This document shows, one piece after another, positions 19,636-31,279 of a stretch of DNA of 64,000 bases (its first letter is position 1; each line of letters starts with the position of its first letter). The DNA is taken from assembly GCF_050947875.1 (NCBI RefSeq), contig NC_134568.1, positions 199,120,258-199,184,257 on the forward strand, in the 5' to 3' direction. A program made the translations under genes and the position numbers. This DNA is from Dermacentor variabilis (Eukaryota; Arthropoda; Arachnida; Ixodida; Ixodidae). The notes under the pieces are model-generated. The model saw nothing but the letters and a program-made list of their open reading frames with translations, had not been told where the DNA came from and made no database searches.

Positions 19636-21232
19636 TTTTGTAGGCAGGTCCCAGGCAATCAGGAAGGAAGACTAAGTATTGACAGTAGCGACACGCCAGT
19701 AAAGGGTCGAATTAGACCAAAAGGAGTTAGGAAAAGACGCACAAACAATAAGAATAGAGAAGGTAAAATTTGTTACATAAAACAATCAAGTGGTCGCAAG
19801 CGAGAAGAATGGCTGGAAATTCAAACGCAGCTGAATTACGAAGCGATTAGCGTGTACGCCTTGACCGAAACGCATCTACAAGATCTCGAGCAGCCGCCTG
19901 TTCTTGACAATTTTATATGGGAAGCGTGCCACAGAATGACTGGGTCAACGAAAGGTGGAGGCGTAGGGCTGCTAATTAGGCGAGGTCTGAAGTGGCAAAG
20001 CGTAAAAGAGACATGTAAGGCGCATTTATGAATTAGCGGCACATGAAAGAAAAAAATGACGTGACTGGGAGTAGCTTACCTACGGGCAGGTAGTGAGAGT
20101 AGAAAGAAAAATAAGGAATTGATTGATCGCATTAGAAGCGACATTAATTTATTCAAGAAATCGAGCCATGGGTGATATAAGGAGGTAACGTGGCAATGCG
20201 GAAGCAGGCAGTCATGTATACTACGTCTTAGTCTCAGAAATGGTCTACGAACTACTAGACCAAATGATAAAAGACGAACGTGCACAAAATAGCCTGGGTA
20301 GCGATCATAGACGTTGAACATTAAAGTTTGAGAGAGATGCTAACGCAAAACACGAATCAACAGCATCAGAATTTCTACAAATGAATGAAGAGCAAATAAC
20401 AGAGATTGTAAAAATCATAGAGAAGAAAATGGAGGCTTTTCCTACAGAAGTATGGTAATATAAGGAACTGATAGTCGTTATGCAGCAGGAAATAAGACAG
20501 ACACGGAAAAAAAATTGTTGGATCGGAAAGAGGAAACCACGTAAGTGGTGGAACAAGGAAATAAATCAAGCTATAGAAGAGCGTAAGCAGGCGTTTAAGG
20601 GATCATCGAGAAGCCAACAAGTTGGGATCACACGAAGTGGTGCTCCTTGGCTGGAATACCGATAAAAGGAAAGGGTGGCGAGTGAGCTCGTGCAAGAGAA
20701 CAATAAGTGCGCGAGTGAACCGTTGGGTGCATAACATTCGCAAAAGAGGCAAAGGCGCCCCAGCAAGAACGTGGAACCATATAAGAGCACTCGGAGCTCC
20801 AACTAAAAATTCGCGAACGGCTATAAGGGGTGAAGATGGTAACATCAACAAAGGAGACGATGCGCTGCGGCACATCACATACGTTATTAGGGATAACTTC
20901 GCCACGAAAGAAAGCGCAGTTCAGACTCCAACAGATCCAGCAACAGAGAAGCCTGAGAGATCAAACTTTAGCATAAAAAGCTTTTATTGAAAAAAAGAAG
21001 TAGCAGAAAATGTCCCGAATAACAGAGCAGCAGGACGCGATGAAATCCTAATACAGCTAATCAAAAACCTCTGTCCAAAGAGGAAGGCACTGCTAACTAA
21101 AGAGCAAGTGAATAGAACGAACAACATTCCGGTTGGATAGTGTGAAAGCAAGATGTACTTCACCTACAAAGGCAAAGGTGATAAGGATAAGACGAGCTCG
21201 TACAGGCCACTTACAGTAACGTCAGTGATATA
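19636..21232 (+). pseudogene. LINE family D: endonuclease, linker and first RT motifs
   Basis: Endonuclease-like SGRKREEWLEIQTQLNYEAI, YALTETHLQDL (about 19858-19890) and GGGVGLLIRRGLKW, then GSDHRR near 20299-20315, linker PRKWWNKEINQAIEERKQAF (about 20540-20600), GAPARTWNHIRALGAP, and RT-start motifs AAGRDEILIQLIKN (about 21031-21070) and YKGKGDKDKTSSYRPL (about 21166-21213). It supplies the upstream half of family D missing from the copy at 16.9 kb, showing that D encodes an endonuclease before RT. Stops and frameshifts are frequent. It is cut at 21232 by a MITE. Confidence 0.75.
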
Positions 21233-22273
21233 CAATGTGTTTCACGTAACATGAACCAAAGATTTAAAAAGCGTGGTTAGCCACAGCTGAATGAAACCAA
21301 CGGCATATGGTTCGCCGTCATTTGGCGCTCATTCAAGTAATTTTTATATTCCGCGTAATTATTTAATTAACTAAGATGAATAATGCAATTATTGTAATAT
21401 TCACTTTAGAGCCAAGTGCGTTTCGTTGTGTTGTAGAGGGGGTTCAGAAACGACCGATTCCATTTCTTGTGGCACGACACACGTGAGCAAAAGTACATGG
21501 ACCAGGGATTTCCCGATAAAGCCGATTTTTTCCGCTGTCTGTGAATGCAATTTGAAATTGAGCACTGCAGTCAAAACTTGGCATTGTAAACTTTCCAGTG
21601 TATTCGTCAATTTCAGCTTATGCATGTTAATTACAAGGAAATTTAGTTTTTTTCGGCGACCCTGTGGTCCGTATACTTTTGCCCACGGGTGCACACGCTG
21701 AGTGGCGATTTATTTCGACGTTTAAAGAAAGCCCGCGAAATATGAAATAAAACCACGTGACTGCGCTTGTGCGCTATCGTATTGCAGCGCTTTCAACTAT
21801 ACGTCGAGCTTATCGCTTATCAGAGACGAACGGCGCTTCCTTTCCGTGTGCCATCGCCGAAGATGCTGACGCACTGTGAGGCCGATGCCTATATAGAGCC
21901 GCGGCCGCTCACTTCGCCACGGTCCGCGCGTACGGTTCTTTCGCAAGAAGCGCGGTTGAGAGCGCTGCAATACGATTTCATATTTCGCGGGCTTTCTTTC
22001 AACGCCGAAAACCCACACCACGTAGCATATACGTTGCCACAAAAAAATGGATCGGTCTTTTCTGAATCCCCTCTAGAACGCAAAGAAAGCACTTGGCCTT
22101 CAAGTGAATATTAAATCATAATTCATCTTAGTTAATTAACTAATTAGGAGGAATATAAAAAATATATACTCCAAGAAGCGCCACATGACGACAAACCATA
22201 TGCCGTTGGTTTCATTCAGCTAAGACAAACCACTGTTTTTAAATCCTTGGTTCAAGTTACGTGAAGCACCCTG
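21233..22273. mobile_element. ~1.04 kb mariner-like MITE in family D RT
   Basis: The right end, read inward, is CAGGGTGCTTCACGTAAC; the left end is CAATGTGTTTCACGTAAC. The inverted similarity continues for about 120 bp (GAATGAAACCAACGGCATAT is present in both arms). There is no transposase frame. Flanking bases are TA on the left and AA on the right, so a TA duplication is possible but eroded. The D reading resumes after it as MQAIKLELSKWVEKNDV. Confidence 0.75.
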
Positions 22274-22384
22274 AATGTCAATGCAAGCCATAAAATTGGA
22301 ACTGTCGAAGTGGGTGGAGAAAAATGATGTACTGGGGGAACTACATAATGGGTTCAGGCCAGATAGATGCTTAGAGGATAATAA
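22274..22384 (+). pseudogene. LINE family D RT, second segment
   Basis: Encodes MQAIKLELSKWVEKNDVLGE and NGFRPDRCLEDN, the RT segment expected directly after YRPL...SVIY, confirming that the flanking insertions interrupt one element. Confidence 0.75.
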
Positions 22385-22565
22385 TGTTACGCGAAGGACG
22401 AGTCAGTAAGACGAGCAGCTATTTACAGGTTATATTTACAACAGCGGTTGCAGCGCTGACCGGTTAGATTCACAGCGCGAGCCCAGTTTGTTCTTTCTCC
22501 TCTTTTCTGGGGTGATGGCGCCCACGCGCCTCGTTCAAACAATCAAATAACACACGTGTGTAGCA
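22385..22565 (-). mobile_element. 181 bp solo LTR (Gypsy-like)
   Basis: Starts TGTTACGCG and ends GTGTAGCA, so TG...CA on either strand. On the minus strand the end reads CTGACTCGTCCTTCGCGTAA, a typical tick LTR-type terminus. Flanks are ATAA and ATAC (3 of 4). The D frame continues on both sides. Confidence 0.6.
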
Positions 22566-22877
22566 ATACGTTTGTACTAAGACAGTGCATAGAGATTTCA
22601 GTAGCTCAGAATAGACCTTTATCGACGGCGTAGACAGGGAATTATTATGGAATATTCTTTAACATGAAGGCATAGAGGACAATTCCGTGGAGCTTCTGAA
22701 CCGAGTTCAAATTGTATGTGAAGGTCATGAAGGGTATGGGAAAGTAATGAAGTGGTGGGAATTCATCAAGGACTGAAGCAAGGATCTCCTCTGTCCCCAT
22801 TGTTATTCACTGAGCTTTATGTTAAGGGCATAGAAAGACGACTGCAAAACAGCGAATTAGGGTTTGACTTATCCTAC
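22566..22877 (+). pseudogene. LINE family D RT, third segment
   Basis: Reads FVLTQCIEISVAQNRPL and, after a break, GLKQGSPLSPLLF (about 22767-22805) and NSELGFDLSY. This is the RT region just before the catalytic YADD, which is found 3.9 kb away at 26846. Confidence 0.75.
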
Positions 22878-23213
22878 TGCCACGGTGCGGCATTATTCGG
22901 TTCGGCGGAGCACCGATCAACGGGCGCCAAAAGGTCGTGGAAATAGGGACCGCCGAGCAACACGGGTTATTGCCGACCACTCGGGCAAGCGGCCGAAAGA
23001 AGTCGCGCAGGTTTAGAGATTATTGGCTTTTTGTCGTCGGCGCGACCGTGACGCCCCGACAGCTTTTTGCAGGAACCCCTGTGTATTCTCAGCCCCGCGC
23101 GTGCATTGAGAAGCTTACTAAGAAGGCAGCCCGGGTTGCGAATACTCCGAAATATGTGGTGTGTCTGCAATTTTGTGTCCACGAATTGCTGACAGCGTAT
23201 GTGTGCCGACAGC

Positions 23214-24396
23214 CAGTGGCGTAGCTAGGTCGTCTGGCACCCGGGGCCCATAGGTCTTCTGTCACCCCCCCCCCCCCCCTTGATGTAGTCGAGGAAGGCG
23301 AGGATATCGACAATTTACGGGTTTAATACTGGGCGCCGCCCGCAGTGCCAAAGTACTGTAGGTTGTAGCAACCAAAACGATTTTGTTTAAGAAGTTTTTG
23401 TGGAGTTAATAATATGACTTTGAGTCCTCCATTCTCGAATTGAAGTGCTTCCTCTATAAGTACTAATTACGGGATTATTAAGGATATGGTTATTACTTAT
23501 CTGCCATATTTTTCGCGCTACGGAGTTCCTAGTAATCACAAAAAGACATAACTTCATAGAATCTCGATCGGGAAATATCCTTAAAAAATTCACCTTTCTT
23601 TTTTTTATAAAATTCTGTGCAGCTGATACAGACACTGTACTTGTGACATGAAGTCACACAACAACAACAGTTTTCTGAAACTTTCGAGGGTAAGAAAGAA
23701 AGCGTGAAACATAACGGCAGGTTTCGCAGCGGCTTCTCGGAGCGAGCGGGAGAGGGGAAGTAAAAGCGAGCCGGACATCGCGGCGGGCCCGCGACTACAG
23801 CCTGTCGGGTCATACGCCGCCAAACCCTTCGGTCGAACTGAGTCTGAAGACGATCCAGAGAATCCCATTCGCGACTTTTGACGGCCCCACTTATGCAACG
23901 TCGCTCTCAACGAATGCTTCGCCGTAAACGCGAGCGCCAGACGCACTGGTTGAACGCCCTCTTGCTGCTGTCTTTGTTCGTCTTCGCTGCGCGTTCTGAA
24001 CGGAAGAGGGACCCAAGAGCCCCAACGCCTTACAACGCCTCACTGTATGTTTCGCGACTCCTGCTCCCAGCATGAACGCACAGCACGAGCGCACCCCACA
24101 TGAAACGTTCCGCTAAGGCGAGTAGTTTAGCGACCATTTCGCGAATTAAATTTTTTGGCCCGCGCGTTCGTGCAATTATTTCGTGGGGTGTTGATAGAGC
24201 TGCAGTCGACAATTCTGCGGCGCAACGCGTCGGGTGCCTGAGCTCGGGCTACTGGATACCGGAGCATTCTTTGCAATTTGCGCCCACCAAGCCGGCGGAA
24301 AGAGGGGTGCATTCAGGCGTAAATGACCCCCCCCCCCAATGGCCCCTTGCACCCGGGGCCCACGGCCCCCCGGCCCCCCCTGTTGCTACTCCACTG
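23214..24396. mobile_element. 1.18 kb hAT-like non-autonomous element with 8 bp TSD
   Basis: Flanked by exact CCGACAGC at 23206-23213 and 24397-24404. Ends are CAGTGGCGTAGCTAGG on the left and, read inward, CAGTGGAGTAGCAACAGG on the right, each leading to a C- or G-rich tract and CACCCGGGGCCC-like sequence. Eight-base duplications and CAG-type ends are hallmarks of hAT elements. No transposase frame seen. Confidence 0.8.
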
Positions 24397-25065
24397 CCGA
24401 CAGCGCCGTATGGCCGGCTGCCGACATTTCTCCTGTGTTTGTGAACGAATAGAGGCCGCCACGTACTCAAGGGTGTGCGTGTGTGGTGCAATACGAGTGC
24501 GCGACCTCTAAATGCAGGGGGGAACCACCCGTTCCCTCGCCCCTAATTAAAGGAGGCGCGGCCAAGACCTTGGGAGGAGCTGGGATCCAATTAAGTGAAC
24601 TTGATTGGATTGTCGCCAATATCTGCCGTTCCCCAACACAGGGAAATAGGGAAAGTAGAAGTTATTTAAATGCAGGTTCTAGACCGAGCTAAGCAGTCTA
24701 GAAGCTGAGCCTACAATCTGCTAAAAAGCGTCAAGGAGCTAGTGCCGTCCAGTATCGCCTGGGCCGCTTAGCCGCGTCTGAACTGCGAGTTACTAGTTGG
24801 CGTAAGAGACGACAAACCAACATCTGCAACGAAGATCACGGTAGCTCCTCTCAAATTAGTTCAACCTGCTCGAGGGAAGACGTCAGACCTAGACTCCCGG
24901 GAAACCCAGTCCAGCAATCGCATGCACCGCAACGAGATCGGCTTGCCAGCGTTCCTCGGGAAAGCTCTGCCGTCGACTCCACGCTTTATGGACTTGCTGC
25001 AGCTGCCCGGCCATGCGTATGCCATCATTTGCTTTCTTTTGCTCTGTTCAGTTGACCACCGTTAA

Positions 25066-26541
25066 AGGGCCCCTGAAACGGTTCGGACAAATTTGGTAGA
25101 CGCGTAGGGTACAGCTTAAGTAGAACATTGGCACCACAATTTAAGTGAAGCGTTACGTATTAATGGAGCTACAAGTGATTACACGTTACCCTCCTCCCTA
25201 GCCATGCTTTTCCTCCTCAACTCGTTCGCCGAGTGATCGGGCTAAGCTCCGCCTTTACTGGTTCTGCGTCACGATGCGACGTCACATCGTCCACTTCCTG
25301 TTGTTTTGGAGCCCGCCCCCGCCCGTGAAAAACGTCTCCACTAGCGGCTTGGCCGTCAACCCCAAGCGAGAGCTATCGAAGCAGCGTGCGTTGCGAGCAT
25401 TCTGTCGTAGCGCCGAACGTGTCTGGTATTCCGGTAATCACACACTAGCAGAATGTTTCGACAGAACGGTGAAGGCATAAACTCAAGCTGATGAAGGAAC
25501 TTTAGCGTAGACGTACGTGAGCTGCCTGATCGGTCTCCACGGTCCAGCCACCCGTTGGCACAGAGCTTAACCAGCCAAAGAAAGAGCTAATATTGCTCTA
25601 ACCAAGTGTAAAACATTTTAAACATTTACGAAAATAACGTGTTAACGATTACGCTCCTGCGAACAATTTACACCAGCAGCAAAGAATACATTTTGTTACT
25701 GCTACTGTGTGTGGTTGAGCTCTATGCCGCCAGGTGGCTGCACCGTGCAGACCATTCACATTTGCGCTTCTGTTCATCCCCTGAAACGACACGCAAGGAG
25801 ACACGGCCAGGCCCTATCCCCTTGCGCTTGCGTTTACCCTAATATACTGGACTCGCGAAAAGCTATTGCGCTAGTAATCTTCCGGTGTAAAGTGACGGAC
25901 ACAAACGCGCAAATCCTGGCGCCGATCGGACAGCGGCAGTCCGATGCGCAGCAGCCAGTTCGCTCGTATGCTGCCTTGCAGAGGGAAACGATGTCGCAGC
26001 TTGACATATTACCAGTCGCTACCTTTGCAGTCCACAAGGCAACAAAGTCGAATCATAGTGCTCGCGAAAAGACTGAGACTGACTCTGACCGCGGAGCTCT
26101 CGTCAAAATGGAGTACGTTGTAACACAAGCAGACGACACTTGCTGTGAGCCGGAAGTGCTTAAGTGTACTGAAAAATTGTTCTTGTGCATTCTCTTTGTT
26201 ACTTCCTTTTTATAAAAACAAATGAACTAACATTCCAACTATTACTAACATCATTTGTTAACCACAAAGTTGGAAAAATTATCGATCACGCGCCCTGGTC
26301 AGCCAATCGGATAGCTCGCCCCACTGACGTCATATGGGTGATTTCCGTCATATGGGTAGGGGCGGCTTAAAATTCCGCCGAGCAGTGTGCTGCGATCGGC
26401 AGCGATGTGCATTTTTAAAACCTTATAATAAATTACACGCTTTACGCGGAGCACTTAGATGTGTCAATTAATGATCAGAAGGACCTACTCTAACGACTCA
26501 GTACGTTTGTAGAAAATCGTCAAAATCGTTTCAGGGTCCCT
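25066..26541. mobile_element. 1.48 kb TTAA-flanked TIR element (piggyBac-like, non-autonomous)
   Basis: TTAA at 25062-25065 and 26542-26545. Termini AGGGCCCCTGAAACGGTT and, inward from the right, AGGGACCCTGAAACGATT match at 16 of 18 positions. A 168-codon frame at 25709-26215 has no transposase motif and is probably chance. Confidence 0.75.
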
Positions 26542-26794
26542 TTAACTGTTCATTGTATTTTTTTTGTAATCATCATTGATCTATATTAAGTGAATGTGTA
26601 CAGTGTTCTTGTTTTTTTTTGTGTTTCTTTTAATCTTTGTGACATTGTCAGTCAATAAATATTTTTTTTCTGTCTTTCTCCCGACTCGGACGATTAACTC
26701 GGACTCTCCCGACTCGGACGATAGAACGACCATCCGGCTTGTACACCCCGTCGACGACTTCGCGCCAACGGCGAACGGGTGACAAGCCGTGACA

Positions 26795-27252
26795 CCTATA
26801 CACGCGTAATGGAGAAATGGTGCAACAGAAGCTCCCTGGACTGATTATGCGGACGACATAGCGCTACTAGAGGACAATGCAAGAGATTTACAGACACTTG
26901 CGAATATCTGTGGCAACGCAGCGACAAATCTAGGCTTCAAGTTTAGCACCGAGAAATCGGGAATTATGATCTTTAATGAAGAGACGAGTAATTACGTGGT
27001 GTCAATTCAACAGCAAGTCATACTCATAGTCAAGCAACATAAATACCTCGGCGTATACATAAACGAAAGAAATACTCCCTCAAGCACCCACCGAGAGAAC
27101 CTGAAAATAAATGGAAAGCGAAGTGCTAGAATAATTAAACACAGAGCACTGTGGGGCCATAATAAGTATGAGGTCCTGCATGGAACCTGGAAAGGAGCAA
27201 TGGTGCCAGCGTTAACGTTCGCAAATGCCATTCTATTCTTGAAATCGAATAT
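26795..27252 (+). pseudogene. LINE family D RT, fourth segment with catalytic YADD
   Basis: Carries YADDIALLED (YADD at 26846-26857), NLGFKFSTEKSGIMIFNEE, VKQHKYLGVYINERNT and NKYEVLHGTWKGAMVPALTF, followed by LFLKSNI at the junction with the next LTR. The frame from 26966 to the junction is open. Directly continues the segment ending at 22877. Confidence 0.8.
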
Positions 27253-27656
27253 TGTCACGTGGTGGTGACGTTGAAGAACACAGTAGCAATACTGTGAAAG
27301 ACAAAACTAACTTTTATTGGGCGAACCTGTGCCCACAAAAGAGGCCACACTTATAACGCAACGATAGCGGCGATCGGCGATCGTCGAAAATCTGATCAGC
27401 GGGTCAAGCGCGTCGTCTTTTATACAGCAGTCGTCGAACGTACCAGATTAATCGTTGGGACCCGCGTGCCTTCCACCATTCGCGTCACGCGATGAAATCA
27501 GATAACACAAGGTTCGGCGACAACAGACAGCGGATGGAAGCATCGATAACATTCCAGAAACTTCCGATACATGCAGGCGCGTCTTGCGCTGAGTGATAAC
27601 ATTTGTTAGGCAGTGAAACGTGGTCGCCCGATAAAGATAAGTACACATGTCAATAT
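27249..27656 (-). mobile_element. 400 bp solo LTR with ATAT duplication
   Basis: The LTR itself is 27253-27652, TG...CA, flanked by ATAT (27249-27252 and 27653-27656). On the minus strand TATAAAAG (near 27420) precedes CCAATAAAAG (near 27315), the TATA-polyA order of an LTR. The D frame continues after it (LSGSEFYQ) to about 27697. Confidence 0.8.
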
Positions 27657-27697
27657 CTTGTCGGGATCTGAATTTTACCAAATACCGGTATAGCCGG

Positions 27698-28490
27698 TTG
27701 GCTCAAGCGCAACAACTTCGCATAGACGCAATGATTCGCAAAGCGACGAAGTTGGCCCATGGCCTCCCGAACTATACTTCCACACGCCGTCTCCTTAACT
27801 TAGGGACACATAACACACTAGGCGAGCTGCTAGAGGCACATTGGGTCAGCCATCGCCAGCGCCTCCTACTCACTCCTACTGGCCGCCATCTTCTCACACG
27901 GCTAGGATACTCTGTCCCACCCCTTGAGTCTGAAACCCGTCCAACGATCTTGTCGTCAGCGATACGCCAAGCACTAAGTATTCATCCATTGCCACATAAT
28001 ATGTACCCCGAGCCTGACAAAGGGCGGCGCAAAGCCCGTGTACGATACATTGGCCGCATGCTTGTAAACAATCCTGAAACACATACTTTATACACGGACA
28101 CATCACGCACTCAAGAGGGCTATACCTCGGTAGTTTTGGATGGCACCGAATCCCTGAGAGACTCTGCTGCAATGCGCGGAACAAATGCCGCTTACGGAGA
28201 AATTCTCGGTGTTGTTCTTGCAATTCGATACGCCATCCGTGTTCCTGAGGAAGTGTATATATTGACGGACTCGCAACAGGCACGCCGGGCGTTCCTATCA
28301 GGACATGGCATCCCGAGAGCGGCGCACCAAATTCTCAAACAGATCCCGCAAAATACACCAACCACACCTCCCCGCATCCACTTACTCTGGACCCCTGGTC
28401 ATACCTCGCTGCCGGGTAACGAACGCGCACATACGGTTGCCCGGCCTACTACGGCTAGCGCTGAGCAAGATGACACTTTTTAATGCAGGC
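27698..28490 (+). pseudogene. LINE family F: RT thumb and RNase H fragment, open frame
   Basis: Open from about 27698 to 28483. The N-terminal part is an RT connection region (KATKLAHGLPNYTSTRRLLN, NMYPEPDKGRRKARVRYI). RNase H motifs follow: YTDTSRTQEGYTSVVLDG, AAYGEILGVVLAIRYAI, ILTDSQQARRAF and LLWTPGHTSLPGNERAHTVA, i.e. Asp, Glu, Asp and His are all present, with His where the last Asp is expected. Neither RT core nor C-terminal Cys/His tail is present. It abuts LINE D on the left. Related to but distinct from B and C. Confidence 0.75.
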
Positions 28491-28504
28491 TACGCTCGAA
28501 CCGT

Positions 28505-28665
28505 TCGCGTAGCCGGAGGGGGGTAAGGTGCCAACCCCCCGACGTTTTTAGTTTGTGTGTACATACATGCACGCACATATACAAGCACACGCATGAACGT
28601 ACATATAGGGGTAGTACCCCCCTCGATACCCCGAAATAAAATCCTGACTGCGCCCGTGGCTTGAA
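28505..28665. mobile_element. small DNA-element fragment with pyrimidine-tract ends
   Basis: Left edge CGCGTAGCCGGAGGGGGG and, inward from the right, GGGCGCAGTCAGGATTTTAT followed by a G tract resemble CAGTGGCGTAGCCAGG-type hAT termini. Only about 160 bp remains. No TSD seen. Confidence 0.35.
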
Positions 28666-28699
28666 CAGTTGAAAAGTTAGCGTGCAAACGCGCAATACC

Positions 28700-29600
28700 T
28701 TTTTATTTATTTATTTATTTCACATACCCTCAAGCGCCAATGCATTAATTATAAAGAGGGGAGTGGGGTACATGCGAAAAACAGTAACAACGATTAGTAC
28801 AAGGTTATATAATGCAAGCGACATGTGCAGTGGACGTAATTCTTAAGAAATCAAATAAGAATACTATGGCATTCAAATTATATAAACCTAGCGACATCTG
28901 AACTAGAAAAAAGGAGAGAGAGAAAAACTTTCATTGTCAAGGTTGAGTGGAGTTTTCTTTCCCAGCGGTGTGGGCTAGCGTGGGCGTCTGCTTCGCCGGG
29001 ACAGGAATATACGGCGCGACAGCGCTTGCGCAAAACAGCGCGTGTGGCCACGTGCATGGTCACAGTTGCAGAAAAGCAAACAAGGTTCGGCGGAAAAGTG
29101 CGCTGTCTTCGATTGACACGATATCATAAGGAAGGTGGTTGCAATCGTTCGTTGTATGTGGAATAAAGGAATATAAAAACCCTGTTTGTGTGACAAAGAG
29201 TGCCTCTTACTTTACGACGGTGATCAACTCGAGATGATAGATAAGTAGGTGCTAGAATGAGCTCACTGCGAAGGATGTGATGATGAAAAACTTTATGAAA
29301 TAGGCATAAGCGGAAAGCCTTTCTGTGCAGTGATAAAGATGGTAGACACACGTTGCTTTTCATAAAAGTTATGCTAGAAGTACGATCGTAGTTTGAGTGA
29401 ATGAAACGAGTGGAATTATTCTGAACCATTTCAAGCGAATTAACAAGAGTAGCATTGTATGGGTCCCAAATAGCAGCAGCGTATTCCAACTTAGATCGAA
29501 CTAGTGTTTTATACAATAGTGCAACAAAAAGCGGCGCAATGTTTTTCAGAGCGCATATGAAAATTTCTCGCCGAGGCCGGGAGGCAAGACATTTGTTAAA
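28700..29600 (-). pseudogene. CR1/L2-like LINE 3' end
   Basis: The frame 29516-29124 reads YKTLVRSKLEYAAAIWDPYN and SLEMVQNNSTRFI, the post-palm region typical of CR1/L2 RTs, with ALKNIAPLFVALL just upstream. The 3' end is an AAAT-type microsatellite (TTTATTTATTTATTT on the plus strand, 28702-28721). 5'-truncated near 29600. Confidence 0.75.
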
Positions 29601-30760
29601 GGGTGTTTAAAGAAAACGTCACACACGTAAGGTGTACAATTATGTGAGCGTATTTTGGCTGCCGGAACCAGACGAATAATGACCGTCACCAGGAGAACTA
29701 TCGTGCCTGCACTCATGTCAGTGGCCGTTAATCGTGACAGTCATTCATCACTAACCGTCGTTCACAGCACCTGCACGTTTTCGATATATGCGGTGCAGAC
29801 ACGTAGATTTTAACGCATTTCAAGTGTTCACATACGCCCATTTTATGCAAAGCATATTTTTACGATTCACCGATACCGCAAACGAAGCAGCTGCTTCAAA
29901 GCAGTAAATTTGCAAGTAAAGATGCACGAACTTCTATATCAAATTTATTTCGTACAAGGGAATGCATGAGCAATGGCTGGTGGCCGCAGGGGAAGAGTAC
30001 TGGTTCTTGGAGCCTTGGGGGGCAGAATTCAATGCCACTAGGAAGGCAAACAAGCAATTAACAGCAAGAACAGGTCATTTTTATTGCACTAATCACATAA
30101 GGTGGCAAACTTGAACGTAATTATTCACACATTGCAGACTGTAATATGACAACACAATTTTCTTTATCTCTTTATAGTACTAAGGTTAATTTACTATAAC
30201 ACAGCACTTAATAAACATACGAAAAGAACTTTACCTTCCTCACGTCGACTAAGGCCGATGGAACAAACAAGATATTGCGGGCGGTAAATGCTGAAGCTAT
30301 CACAACTGTCTCATATGCGGAAGCACACGCTAGCGCATGGCACGCACTAGCGAGCGCTGGCCCTACCGTTTTTTTTTCTCATCTTTTTTTTCGCTGTGTG
30401 AAGCAAGTGATACCAAGTCTGCCTCCCGCTTGTTGAATAGGCGGACATTTTATGGTGTGAAGGGCAAGCTTGGTATGCTCGCGGCATCGGGCTTCATTTG
30501 CTTTGTCTGTCATCAAAAGTGGCCAGTTGCTGCGAGCAGTAATAAAAAAAACAAAACAAATATGACTAGCTTACAAAAAAAATTTTTTTTTCTACTTGCT
30601 GATTACCTTACGAACGGCAGGCAGAATGGCGGCTAGATAAATCGCACCGCGGAAAAACGAAAGGGTTCTCCAGCGCGTGCAGGGGCGGAGAAGTAGCAGA
30701 CGAAGCGGGGCAAGCGTCGCCCTTACGTCTCTATGCGCATGCGCCGCGCGGGCCGCCGGC
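29601..30760. other. no gene seen
   Basis: AT-rich sequence without recognisable protein motifs. An open frame at 30337-30636 is low-complexity T/A-rich DNA. A run AAAAAAATTTTTTTTT lies near 30575. Confidence 0.5.
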
Positions 30761-30813
30761 CTAGGGTGCCTCAATATCCTCCTTGCCCGGAGGACACTGA
30801 GGCACCCTAGGCA
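30761..30813. repeat. hairpin, ~23 bp arms
   Basis: CCTAGGGTGCCTCA...TCCTCC faces GGAGGA...TGAGGCACCCTAGG across a 6 nt loop. Probably the core of a small fold-back repeat. Confidence 0.6.
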
Positions 30814-31279
30814 AAGCCACCTAGAATTCTAGATGGCGCTGCCCTAGGCCGGCCAAAGGCCAGCCACGCGCTCGCGTGGACTGTACTGTACACCACTCAA
30901 GTAGCACCAATTGTCGCACGGAACGAGCAAACGATTAAATTTTTATACGTGCAAGGGTAAGAACCTACTGCAAGACCTTCAGAAATATTTTATGCTGCTT
31001 TTTACAGTAAAACACATCAACTTAAGTTAATAAGGCACGCGTCACGCCAGTTACGACGCGTATTTGTTGCCCTCATACCGGGGACACCGAGGATACGGCG
31101 CTAGAAGTCGCTCGCATGGGGTACAACTTGTAGGCGACGAGCGAACGTGACAGTCATCTCCATCGCGTCGCTTGTCGCTGTCGCGCGCAAGATCGCTTGC
31201 ATGGGGTTTATACTATACTCGTGTGTGCATTCTTTCTTATAGGGTATGCCTTGATGGATAGACGCGCATGCCTATTCTT
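30814..31279. other. no gene seen
   Basis: GC-mixed sequence with no motif recognised. Confidence 0.4.

Larger units (their letters stand above)
22878..26794 (+). mobile_element. long solo LTR, ~1.26 kb, split by two DNA elements
   Basis: Begins TGCCACGG and ends GCCGTGACA, flanked by CCTAC (22873-22877) and CCTAT (26795-26799). Removing the hAT-like (23214-24396 plus one duplication) and TTAA (25066-26541 plus one duplication) insertions leaves about 1.25 kb with TATTTAAA near 24663 and AATAAATA near 26655 toward the end, as in an LTR in plus orientation. It splits LINE D exactly between DLSY and the motif before YADD. No internal retroviral-type genes are present. Confidence 0.55.

Noticed and set aside
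25709..26215. 168-codon open frame inside the TTAA element as a transposase
   Set aside because: No catalytic Asp pattern or DNA-binding motif, Cys/His scattered without a pattern, and far too short for a piggyBac transposase.
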